Shown in pieces: positions 17,619 to 25,975 of a DNA stretch of 35,181 nucleotides. The DNA is from Clostridiales bacterium (GTDB lineage: Bacteria > Bacillota > Clostridia > Peptostreptococcales > Anaerovoracaceae): assembly GCA_012744355.1 (NCBI GenBank), contig JAAYHV010000007.1, positions 1 through 35,181 on the forward strand, read 5' to 3'. The notes below the pieces were generated by a model. The model was not told the DNA's origin and did not search any database. It saw nothing but the letters and a program-made list of their open reading frames with translations. The position numbers and the translations under genes are program-made. The number at the start of each line of letters is the position of its first letter. The stretch's first letter is position 1.

Positions 17619-18186
17619 TAACTTCCTCCTTTATCATATCTTCTATATATTTTTTAGCAGCGACAGTATCATCATCTAGATACCTGCCGGCTCTTGTAAC
17701 TCTGTCTATTGTAGACTCTATTATCATTAACGACGCCTTGTGTAGATCTTTAAAAGCCATCTCCCTAATACTCTCTACGCCCTCGTAATCTCTGTTTACT
17801 TCTATAGCATCTGCCACGTATATTATCTCTTCTAAAAGCGACATACCAGCTCTTCCAGTAGTATGGTAGCTTACAGCATTTAATATTTCTTCATCTGTTT
17901 CCTTGTATTTGTCTTTTATCATCTCAGCTGATACTTTAGCATGACTGATATTTGGTTTACCTATATATTTTATTGGTAAATTATAGCGCCTGACATATCC
18001 ATCTAGTTCGCTGTCATCAAAGCACTTAGCCATATCGTGATATTTGCCTGCAAGTTTTGCTTTATCTACATCTTCGCCGTAGATTTCAGCTAATTTTACA
18101 GCCATTTTAATTACGCCCTCAGTATGCACAAGCCTTTCAGGCTCTAAATTATTTTCTAAAAATTTATCTATACAGTTTGTTTTCAT
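17608..18186 (-). CDS. yqeK: YqeK-family HD-domain diadenosine tetraphosphate hydrolase
   Basis: HD-superfamily phosphohydrolase of the YqeK type. Characterised members split Ap4A symmetrically to two ADP. The metal-binding residues are visible: the His in HTEGVIKMA (about 21-29), the HD pair in AGKYHDMAK, a His in ISHAKVSAEMI, the SYHTTGR block, and the late Asp in YVADAIE. At 192 residues it is normal. It overlaps nadD by 23 nt at its start and rsfS at its end, which is the usual Firmicutes arrangement and suggests linked nucleotide/NAD metabolism. Confidence 0.93.
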   Translation of the reverse strand: MKTNCIDKFLENNLEPERLVHTEGVIKMAVKLAEIYGEDVDKAKLAGKYHDMAKCFDDSELDGYVRRYNLPIKYIGKPNISHAKVSAEMIKDKYKETDEEILNAVSYHTTGRAGMSLLEEIIYVADAIEVNRDYEGVESIREMAFKDLHKASLMIIESTIDRVTRAGRYLDDDTVAAKKYIEDMIKEEVNGK

Positions 18187-18763
18187 TTATATACTCAATG
18201 ACAGAATTCGGCAGATACTTATCTACATCTTTTCCTGTCTTTAATGCCTTTCTAAGCTCAGTTGCAGATACATCAACTAGCTTGTTGTTAATTAAGGTTA
18301 TATCTGCATCGTACTTTTCTCTGAATCGGTCAATGCACTCGTCTGTTTCACTTACATCAATTCCTGGTCTGTTACCTATGATGAAAGAAAAATCTTTTAG
18401 CAGTTCCTTACCTTTAAACCACTCTTCAAGATGAATAAAGGAATCATCTCCCATGATAAAATATATCTTAGCATCGTGCATCTTTTTAAATTCGCAAAGA
18501 GTGTCGTATGAATATGATATCTCGCCTTTTTCAAGCTCAAAGTTTGAAACTCTAAATCTATCATCTAAGCCTAAAATTGAACTTATCATGTTATATCTAT
18601 GAACGCTATCTGTAACATATTTACCAACTTTAAACGGCTGAATATATGCAGGTAAAAATATTAGCTTGCTAAGATCGCATTCATCAGCTGCATCCTTAGC
18701 TAGGCCAATATGGCCAAGATGCAGGGGATCAAATGTCCCTCCATATATTCCGATTTTATTCAT
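18164..18763 (-). CDS. nadD: Nicotinate-nucleotide adenylyltransferase
   Basis: NadD joins ATP and nicotinate mononucleotide to deamido-NAD. The N-terminal nucleotidyltransferase signature GIYGGTFDPLHLGH (about 5-18) carries the (T/H)xGH motif. MGDDSF and LEEWFKG bind the nicotinate nucleotide. The C-terminal VSATELRK is the ISSTxIR-type motif closing on the triphosphate. At 199 residues it is full length. It overlaps the end of aspS by 8 nt and has only a weak Shine-Dalgarno, so it is probably translated by coupling. Confidence 0.95.
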   Translation of the reverse strand: MNKIGIYGGTFDPLHLGHIGLAKDAADECDLSKLIFLPAYIQPFKVGKYVTDSVHRYNMISSILGLDDRFRVSNFELEKGEISYSYDTLCEFKKMHDAKIYFIMGDDSFIHLEEWFKGKELLKDFSFIIGNRPGIDVSETDECIDRFREKYDADITLINNKLVDVSATELRKALKTGKDVDKYLPNSVIEYINENKLYR

Positions 18764-20510
18764 TTACGCTAATACCTAGTTCCTCTAATTGTTCTTTACC
18801 AGCAATTCCTGGAGCTTCACTTACCATGCATTCGGCATTTTGATTTTTAGGAAAAGCTATTACTTCCCTAATGCTAGATTCTCCTAAAAGAAGCATAACT
18901 AGTCTATCAAGACCGTAGGCAAGCCCTGCATGAGGAGGTACTCCGTATTTAAATGCTTCTATCAAGAAGCCAAACTTTTCATCGCACTCTTCGTCCGTTA
19001 GGCCAAGCACATTAAACATCTTCGCCTGTAAGTCTTTATCGTGTATTCTGATGCTGCCACCACCTAATTCTACGCCATTTAACACTATATCATATGCATT
19101 GGCTTTAACTTTTAATGGCTCTGTGTCGAGTAGATGAATTTGTTCTGTTTTAGGCTGAGTAAATGGATGGTGCATCGCTTTCATTTCACCAGTCTCTTCA
19201 TCACCTTCAAAGAGAGGAAAATCAACCACCCAAAGGAAGTTAAATTGATTTTCATCAAGCAGTCCTAATTTTCCTGCCATATGTCTTCTTAAAAAGCCTA
19301 AGCTATCAAATACAACCTTAGTCTTATCAGCTACGATAAGAATCAGATCATTTGGCTTAGCGCCAAAGACATCAGCTATTTTTTTAAGTGCATCCTGATC
19401 AAAGAATTTATTTACAGATGAATTATATTTATCATCTTCTACTCTTATCCATACAACTCCGCCGCAGCCGTACTGCTTAGCTTCATTTATTATCTTGTCT
19501 AGATTTTTTCTAGAGAATTCAGAGGATGCATTCGCTATACATATTCCCCTTACATCTTCAGCATTGTTAAATACTTTAAATTCGGAGTTTAAAGTCGCTT
19601 CCTTAAGCTTTTTAAGCTCAAAACCAAATCTAGTATCAGGTTTATCTGAACCAAATCTGTCCATTGAATCATCATAGCTAATTCTATCTAATGGAATCTT
19701 AACATCAATATTTTTAATATCTTTCATTACCTTTTTAATAAAGCCTTCTTGGACATCTATAACATCGTCTGCATCAGCAAAGGACATTTCCAAATCTATC
19801 TGAGTGAACTCAGGCTGCCTGTCAGCCCTTAAATCTTCATCTCTAAAGCACTTAACTATCTGCATGTACTTATCAGTGCCGCCTACCATAAGAAGCTGCT
19901 TGAACATCTGTGGAGACTGAGGTAAGGCATAAAATCTACCCGGCTTCATGCGACTAGGTACTAAGTAGTCTCTAGCACCTTCAGGTGTTGGCTTAATTAG
20001 CATAGGTGTTTCAACTTCAGTGAATCCGCTTTCATCAAAATAGTCTCTAGCGCATTTAACGACTTTATGCCTAAGCATTAAGTTATCCTGCATTTTCTTT
20101 TTCCTAAGGTCTAAATATCTGTATTTGAGCCTTAGATTATCATCAACATTATCATCGTCTTTAATATATATAGGTGGAGTTTCGGCAGCTGAATATATTA
20201 CTATATCATCTGCAAAAACTTCGATATCTCCTGTAGCCATTTTATCATTTTTAGAGCTTCTTTCTTTAACTACCCCTTTTATTCCTATTACAAACTCGCC
20301 TCTAAGTGAGTCTGCCTTATCAAAAAGGTCCTTTGGCACATCATCGTTAAAAACAACTTGGGTAATACCTGTTTTATCCCTAAGATCAACAAATATTAAG
20401 CTTCCAAGATTTCTTCTCTTTGATACCCATCCGTTTAGTATGATGTTTTCATTTATATTATCAGCGTTTAGTTCGCCGCACATGTGCGTTCTTTTAAACA
20501 GTTCAGACAT
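18756..20510 (-). CDS. aspS: Aspartyl-tRNA synthetase, bacterial type
   Basis: Class II synthetase with an N-terminal OB-fold anticodon-binding domain (about 1-110), a catalytic core, and the GAD insertion characteristic of the bacterial type. Motif 2 appears in CFRDEDLRADRQPEFTQID (about 221-239), with EGARDYLVPSR before it. Motif 3 is the GLAYGLDRLVMLL segment near the C-terminus. The 584 residues are normal. GGAG is six nt before the ATG. It follows hisS by 12 nt, the common Firmicutes hisS-aspS pair. Whether it also charges tRNA-Asn cannot be told here; no asnS or gatCAB gene is in the window. Confidence 0.97.
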   Translation of the reverse strand: MSELFKRTHMCGELNADNINENIILNGWVSKRRNLGSLIFVDLRDKTGITQVVFNDDVPKDLFDKADSLRGEFVIGIKGVVKERSSKNDKMATGDIEVFADDIVIYSAAETPPIYIKDDDNVDDNLRLKYRYLDLRKKKMQDNLMLRHKVVKCARDYFDESGFTEVETPMLIKPTPEGARDYLVPSRMKPGRFYALPQSPQMFKQLLMVGGTDKYMQIVKCFRDEDLRADRQPEFTQIDLEMSFADADDVIDVQEGFIKKVMKDIKNIDVKIPLDRISYDDSMDRFGSDKPDTRFGFELKKLKEATLNSEFKVFNNAEDVRGICIANASSEFSRKNLDKIINEAKQYGCGGVVWIRVEDDKYNSSVNKFFDQDALKKIADVFGAKPNDLILIVADKTKVVFDSLGFLRRHMAGKLGLLDENQFNFLWVVDFPLFEGDEETGEMKAMHHPFTQPKTEQIHLLDTEPLKVKANAYDIVLNGVELGGGSIRIHDKDLQAKMFNVLGLTDEECDEKFGFLIEAFKYGVPPHAGLAYGLDRLVMLLLGESSIREVIAFPKNQNAECMVSEAPGIAGKEQLEELGISVNE

Positions 20511-20522
20511 TCTTGTCTCCTT

Positions 20523-21776
20523 CTATTTCTTTAATAGGTCAATTAGCTCTTCGCTCTTTACTCTAATCTGCTCTGAACTAGCCATATCTTTTACAGTCAG
20601 TATGCCGCTTTCTATTTCGCTATCACCAATTACCACAGTATACTTTGCATTTAATCTGTTTGCATACTTAAATTGACCTTTGATGTTTCTGGCTAGTGCA
20701 TCGGTTTCAGCTAAAAACCCAGCGCATCTTAGTTTTCTTAAAAGATTTAATGAATAAAACTTAGCTTCTTCTCCAACAAATGCAATAAACACTTCAGTTG
20801 GTTTTGGCTCTGGAAACTCAACTTCATTTGCTTCCATAAGCATAATTAGTCTTTCCTTACCTAGGCCAAATCCAACACCAGGTACGTGCCTGTCACCTAT
20901 TTCGTCCATTAGGTAATCGTATCTGCCGCCTCCGCAGACTGTTCCTTGGGCGCCTATCATAGTTGTTACAAATTCAAAGGCAGTCTTAGTATAGTAATCA
21001 AGTCCTCTAACGATTGTAGGATCTACTTTGTATTCAATTTTAAATGCCTCTAGGTTTTTTTCAAGCTGAACAAATGCATCTGTGCACTCATCACATAGGT
21101 AATCTATCATCATAGGTGCATCTTTTACAATATCTTGACAAATTTCAGACTTACAGTCAAGAATTCTCATAGGATTAGTCTCATATCTAGCTTTACATGT
21201 ATCACATAATTCATCATATCTTGGCTCTAAGAAATTCCTAAGAGCGTCTCTATGATTAGGTCTACATTTAGGGCAGCCTACACTGTTTATTCTAAGTTCT
21301 ATTTGACCAACTCCCATTTCATTAAGAAAGTCGTAACCAAGTGCTATGATCTCAGCATCTGCTATCATATCATCTGTACCGAAGGTTTCTATACCAAACT
21401 GGTGAAATTCCCTAAGTCTACCAGATTGTGGTTTTTCATATCTAAAGCATGGAATGTTATAGTAGTATTTACTAGGCTGAGCATCAGCATAGTGATTATG
21501 CTCTAAAAATGCCCTAGCAGTTGGAGAAGTTCCTTCAGGCTTTAAAGTGATACTTCTTCCGCCGTAATCTTCAAATGTATACATTTCTTTTTGTACTATA
21601 TCTGTAGTATCTCCTACGCCCCTTTGAAAAAGCTCAGTAGCTTCAAACACTGGAGTTCTAGCTTCCTTAAATCCATATCTGTCACAAATATCTGCAAATG
21701 ACTTTTCTACGTAGTGCCATTTATGTATTTGATCTGGGAATATATCTTTCGTACCTTTTTGCGCTTTAATCGCCAT
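20523..21776 (-). CDS. hisS: Histidyl-tRNA synthetase
   Basis: Class II synthetase. Visible are GTKDIFPDQ at the N-terminus, motif 2 around CFRYEKPQSGRLREFHQFG (about 111-129), a Cys-rich stretch (CPKC, CDTCKARYE, LDCKS) seen in many HisRS, and the histidine-A motif GLDYYTKTAFEF. GGGRYDYL and the GFGLGKERL motif 3 follow. A C-terminal anticodon-binding domain ends the protein. The 417-residue length is normal. GGAGG lies eight nt before the ATG, one nt after hemZ. Confidence 0.97.
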   Translation of the reverse strand: MAIKAQKGTKDIFPDQIHKWHYVEKSFADICDRYGFKEARTPVFEATELFQRGVGDTTDIVQKEMYTFEDYGGRSITLKPEGTSPTARAFLEHNHYADAQPSKYYYNIPCFRYEKPQSGRLREFHQFGIETFGTDDMIADAEIIALGYDFLNEMGVGQIELRINSVGCPKCRPNHRDALRNFLEPRYDELCDTCKARYETNPMRILDCKSEICQDIVKDAPMMIDYLCDECTDAFVQLEKNLEAFKIEYKVDPTIVRGLDYYTKTAFEFVTTMIGAQGTVCGGGRYDYLMDEIGDRHVPGVGFGLGKERLIMLMEANEVEFPEPKPTEVFIAFVGEEAKFYSLNLLRKLRCAGFLAETDALARNIKGQFKYANRLNAKYTVVIGDSEIESGILTVKDMASSEQIRVKSEELIDLLKK

Positions 21777-21777
21777 A

Positions 21778-23145
21778 TTAATTTCCTCCTAAATATCCCT
21801 TTTTTCTATCTATCATTTCATCAATTCTAGCAATATATATATCATAATTAGATACATTAGGCACTCTCTCATGTCTATCTTCCTCTGGGAAGTAAATTTT
21901 ACTAACTCCGCCAGCCCCGAGCGCTATTATTGATTGTCTTTCATTCATAATTCTAATGTTGTACAAGCAGTGTGTCTTATCTCTCTGGTATCCGATGTTT
22001 TCTAGTGCTCCTGCCATGTGTTTTTGCCTGTATATATAGTAGGGAGAATACATGCTTTCTTTTAGCTTCTTATCAGCTAAATCAAGCATTTCAAGTACTA
22101 GCTCTCCGTTATTTCTATAGTAATTTGGATTCGTTTGGTCAAGTTTTGAACCTTTTTTTACAGCTAGTGAATGCACCGTTATGTTTTCTGGGCTTAGCTC
22201 AATTATCCTGTCTATTGTATTTTCAAAGTCGCTTAAACTCTCGCCAGGAAGCCCCGCTATTATGTCTGAGTTTATGGAATCAAATCCTACATCTTTTGCT
22301 ACTTCATATGCTTTATATACTTCATCAGCAGAATGATTCCTACCAATTTCAGCCAGCGTCTCTTCACTAAATGTTTGAGGGTTTATAGATATTCTATATG
22401 CTCCGTATTTTTTTAATATTTCCAGTTTTTCTCTTGTAACGGTATCTGGTCTTCCAGCCTCAAAAGAATATTCTTTTAAACTACTTAAATCTATATTTTC
22501 CTTAATTTCGCTGAGCAGAAGTTCTAGCTGCTTTCCATTTAATACTGTAGGAGTGCCTCCTCCAATATATAAAGATTCAGGTTTAAGACCTATTCTTCCA
22601 ACGTATTCAATTTCTTTAATCAGCGCTTCTAAGTACCTGTCGACCTCTCCAACTTTTGCAATGTTTGATGTAAATGAGCAATAAGAGCATCTTGATGGGC
22701 AAAATGGTATTCCAATATATAGGCCGATTGTATCTTCTTTAACTGGATCCACGTTACTTATTTGATATTCAAGTATTGAAGCCAGCATATCAGTCTTTTT
22801 ATCTGATAATAGGTACTGCTCTTTTAAGTACTCTTTAGTTTTTTCTAAATCACCAGTAAGCTCAAAAGCCTTTATTGCAGGTTTTAGAGGCCTAACACCA
22901 GTTAGTGTTCCCCACAGGTGCTCGTGACCTGTTAATTCCACTAATTTATTGTATAGCTCTCTTACTATAACGTCCCTTTCAGTTGAGCCTTGATCATTTA
23001 TTAAAAATGAATCGACGTTATCTACAGCTATGTCTTCTTTACGAAAATTCATTACTATCTCATACTCATCTCTTGGTAAAAACACTTTAGACAGTTCCTC
23101 GAAGTAATGATCGTTTGTTATTTTATCTATATAGAATTTAAACAA
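21778..23145 (-). CDS. hemZ: HemZ-like radical SAM protein (coproporphyrinogen dehydrogenase family)
   Basis: A radical SAM enzyme of the HemN/HemW/HemZ superfamily. An N-terminal HemZ-type domain contains LWGTLTGVRPLK. The iron-sulfur motif is FCPSRCSYC, with Cys at about 149, 153 and 156 from the chosen start. YIGGGTPT and SFEAGRPDT follow, then a C-terminal HemN-like domain. HemZ is named for oxygen-independent coproporphyrinogen III oxidation, but no other haem gene is near, so the substrate is uncertain. The frame reaches an ATG at 23166, which has no usable ribosome site. A TTG at 23145 has AGAGGA eight nt upstream and aligns better with the family N-terminus, so it is preferred. It overlaps the metallo-hydrolase gene. 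Confidence 0.85.
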   Translation of the reverse strand: MFKFYIDKITNDHYFEELSKVFLPRDEYEIVMNFRKEDIAVDNVDSFLINDQGSTERDVIVRELYNKLVELTGHEHLWGTLTGVRPLKPAIKAFELTGDLEKTKEYLKEQYLLSDKKTDMLASILEYQISNVDPVKEDTIGLYIGIPFCPSRCSYCSFTSNIAKVGEVDRYLEALIKEIEYVGRIGLKPESLYIGGGTPTVLNGKQLELLLSEIKENIDLSSLKEYSFEAGRPDTVTREKLEILKKYGAYRISINPQTFSEETLAEIGRNHSADEVYKAYEVAKDVGFDSINSDIIAGLPGESLSDFENTIDRIIELSPENITVHSLAVKKGSKLDQTNPNYYRNNGELVLEMLDLADKKLKESMYSPYYIYRQKHMAGALENIGYQRDKTHCLYNIRIMNERQSIIALGAGGVSKIYFPEEDRHERVPNVSNYDIYIARIDEMIDRKKGYLGGN

Positions 23146-23764
23146 ATGGATTGTTCCTCTTTTCATGTCCTATATCCGTGCTGTCCATATGACCTGGATA
23201 AACCTTAGTATTATCTGGCAGCTTAAATAACTTTTCCTTTATAGATTTCATTATCTTAGCCATTGAACCTTGAGGAAAATCTGTTCTTCCAATTGACATT
23301 CTAAATAGTGTGTCGCCACTAAAAAGTACATCATCTAAAAGTATACACATGCCTCCGTTTGAGTGACCAGGTGTATGGATAAACTTAAGCTCTAATTCTC
23401 CTAGTTTAAGTGAATCAGCTTCCTCTACCCAAATATCTGCCTCTAGCTCAATTGCTTTTCCAAACATCTGCCTTGAGCAGTTGATCTCGCCGTCTTTTAG
23501 CATTGCTGCTTCGTCCTTGTGTGCTACTATCAAAAGATCATCGTATTTATCTAACATCGCAGGAACACCTCCGATATGATCGCCATGACCATGGGTTAAG
23601 ATTATATACTTTAGGTTAAGTTCGTTTTCCTTAATAGCTTTTTCTATTCTGTTGTCAAAGAAGCCTGGGTCAATTATAGCTGCTTCTTTAGTTTCTACAT
23701 CTATCACAAGATAAGAGTTTACCCCGATTGGTCCACCAATAAATTCTATTATTTTCTTTTCCAT
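23138..23764 (-). CDS. MBL-fold metallo-hydrolase (glyoxalase II-like, YqgX-type)
   Basis: A 208-residue metallo-beta-lactamase-fold hydrolase. Metal ligands are in THGHGDHIGG (about 58-67), HTPGHSNGG, FSGDTLF and the last His in VYPGHMDS. The overall pattern resembles bacterial YqgX/YcbL-type glyoxalase II-like proteins, and the substrate is unknown. AGGAG lies five nt before the ATG. The gene commonly occurs between rel and hisS in clostridia, as here. It overlaps hemZ by eight nt. Confidence 0.9.
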   Translation of the reverse strand: MEKKIIEFIGGPIGVNSYLVIDVETKEAAIIDPGFFDNRIEKAIKENELNLKYIILTHGHGDHIGGVPAMLDKYDDLLIVAHKDEAAMLKDGEINCSRQMFGKAIELEADIWVEEADSLKLGELELKFIHTPGHSNGGMCILLDDVLFSGDTLFRMSIGRTDFPQGSMAKIMKSIKEKLFKLPDNTKVYPGHMDSTDIGHEKRNNPFV

Positions 23765-23771
23765 ATTTCTC

Positions 23772-25961
23772 CTACGACTTTGCTCTAAACACCTGAGTTA
23801 CTCCAGGTATATTCCTTAGTTTTCTCGATACTTTTTGTATCTGCTGCGTGCTAGTAATTGAAAGGGTCAATATCATATTAACATTACCCTCTTTACCAGT
23901 CTTCATGTTAACTCCTGCTATATGAACATTCATATCTTCACATGTCTTTGATATGTCGCTGAAAAGTCCTTTGCTGTCGGCAGCTTCTAAGTGTATATCA
24001 GCGTAATATGACTTTCCGACTTTAAGGTCTTCCCATTCAACTTCAATAAACCTGCTTTTTTCTTCTTCAGGTAAACTAACGATATTAGAGCAATCTGTCC
24101 TGTGGACCGATATCCCTCTGCCCTTAGTTATGAAGCCAACTATATCGTCTCCTGGAACTGGGTTACAGCATCTGGCAACTCTTATCAAAAGATTGTCATA
24201 TCCCTTTACGATAATTCCAGCATTGTCTACATTCTTTTTGCTTAAATCTTCTTTTTTCTTAGATAAATCCTTAATTTGTTTTTCTTGCTGGTTTTCAATT
24301 ATAGATTTATCTTCTTTGTATATATTTATTAAGCTAGTGCCTATTTTGGCAAGTATAGAGCCTCCACGAGATACCTGAACATACATCTCACTTACGTTTG
24401 TCATATTTGCTTTTTTAACGGCCTTTAAAAGATAAGCGTTTCTGCATACGATTTTAGGATCATATCCCTTTTTACGCAGGTACTTATCGATATTGTCTTT
24501 ACCTTTTTCTGCATCGTCCGATTTATTTTCTTTTTTAAGCCAGTTTCTAATTTTAGTTCTTGCGTGAGAGCTCTTGGCTATTTTAAGCCAATCCATGCTC
24601 GGTCCGCTTGAATTAGCTGATGTTACGATTTCAATTATGTCTCCATTTTGAAGTACGTGATCAATTGTAACCATTTTGCCGTTTATTTTAGCGCCGACGC
24701 ATTTAGCGCCTACATCACTATGTATCTTAAATGCAAAATCTAAAGGCGTAGACTTGGCCGGAAGCTCAATTACATCTCCTTTTGGCGTAAATACGTAAAC
24801 CTGGGTTTCAAACAAATCAAGTTTAAGAGATTCCATGAATTCTACTGGATCATCTGTTTCCTTTTGCCATTCTAATGACTGCCTTAGCCAAGCAAGCTTC
24901 AAGTCGGATTCGTCTGTTTTACCAGTATTGTCTCCTTCTTTGTACTTCCAGTGGGCTGCTATACCGTACTCGGCAACCTGATGCATGCTATATGTTCTAA
25001 TCTGTATTTCAAAAGGCTCACCATTATCAGCAATTACCGTCGTATGAAGAGATTGATACATATTAGTCTTAGGCATTGCTATATAGTCTTTAAATCTGCC
25101 AGGTATGGGCGTCCACAGATTATGCACATGACCTAAGACTGCGTAGCAGTCTCTGACATTTGAAACAATTACTCTAACAGCTATAAGGTCAAATATTTCA
25201 TCTAATTGTTTATCTTGAATTATCATCTTCTTATATATGCTGTAAAGATGCTTAGATCTACCCATTATGTCATAATGAATCTCGGCATCATCTAAATTTT
25301 CCTTTATTACTTCAATTAGCTTGTTAACTATCTTTTCTCTTTCGGTTTTCTTAATAGTTACCTGCTTTGCTAAATTCGAATAATCTACAGGGTGTAAATA
25401 CTTAAGAGATAAATCCTCTAATTCAAATTTTATGCTAAATATCCCAAGTCTACTAGCAAGAGGTGCATAAATATCAAGGGTTTCTCTAGCTTTTTGCATC
25501 TTCTTTTCGCCAGGCATGTACTCTAGAGTCCTCATGTTGTGAAGTCTATCTGCAAGTTTTATTATTAAAACTCTTATGTCTTTAGCCATGGCTAAAAACA
25601 TCTTTCTAAAGTTCTCAGCTTGCAATTCTTCCATTGAGCCAAAGACTATATTACCAAGCTTTGTTACTCCATCAACAAGTACGGCTACGTTTTCACCAAA
25701 ATCTTCAACTAGATCTTCTCTTGAATAATAAGTATCTTCTACAACGTCGTGTAGTAGCCCGCCTACTATTGTATCGTTATCCATACCAAGACGCGCTAAA
25801 ATCAGGGCTACTTTAAGCGGATGAATTATGTACGGTTCACCGCTTCTTCTAAGTTGTCCTTCGTGTAACTCATAAGCTTTAATGTATGCAGCTCTTATTA
25901 TTTCATTGTCATACTTAGGATTAATTTCTACTAACCCTTCAAAAAAGCTTTTCTCGTTCAA
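23772..25961 (-). CDS. rel: Bifunctional (p)ppGpp synthetase/hydrolase Rel
   Basis: Long RSH protein (729 residues) that makes and destroys (p)ppGpp. The hydrolase domain keeps its catalytic residues: RRSGEPYIIH (about 38-47), HDVVED (71-76) and ADRLHN (137-142). The synthetase domain has GRFKDYIAMPK (about 288-298) and SLHTTV. A TGS domain starts at VYVFTPKGDV. A Cys pair in ARCCNPVPGDD and the HRTDC Cys form the zinc-finger region, and an ACT domain ends the protein. Both activities therefore look intact. The start is a TTG at 25961 with GGGAG eight nt upstream. It lies 14 nt after secDF and heads a run of tRNA synthetase genes, whose products set the level of uncharged tRNA that activates Rel on the ribosome. 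Confidence 0.96.
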   Translation of the reverse strand: MNEKSFFEGLVEINPKYDNEIIRAAYIKAYELHEGQLRRSGEPYIIHPLKVALILARLGMDNDTIVGGLLHDVVEDTYYSREDLVEDFGENVAVLVDGVTKLGNIVFGSMEELQAENFRKMFLAMAKDIRVLIIKLADRLHNMRTLEYMPGEKKMQKARETLDIYAPLASRLGIFSIKFELEDLSLKYLHPVDYSNLAKQVTIKKTEREKIVNKLIEVIKENLDDAEIHYDIMGRSKHLYSIYKKMIIQDKQLDEIFDLIAVRVIVSNVRDCYAVLGHVHNLWTPIPGRFKDYIAMPKTNMYQSLHTTVIADNGEPFEIQIRTYSMHQVAEYGIAAHWKYKEGDNTGKTDESDLKLAWLRQSLEWQKETDDPVEFMESLKLDLFETQVYVFTPKGDVIELPAKSTPLDFAFKIHSDVGAKCVGAKINGKMVTIDHVLQNGDIIEIVTSANSSGPSMDWLKIAKSSHARTKIRNWLKKENKSDDAEKGKDNIDKYLRKKGYDPKIVCRNAYLLKAVKKANMTNVSEMYVQVSRGGSILAKIGTSLINIYKEDKSIIENQQEKQIKDLSKKKEDLSKKNVDNAGIIVKGYDNLLIRVARCCNPVPGDDIVGFITKGRGISVHRTDCSNIVSLPEEEKSRFIEVEWEDLKVGKSYYADIHLEAADSKGLFSDISKTCEDMNVHIAGVNMKTGKEGNVNMILTLSITSTQQIQKVSRKLRNIPGVTQVFRAKS

Positions 25962-25975
25962 ATCCTTTTCTCCCG

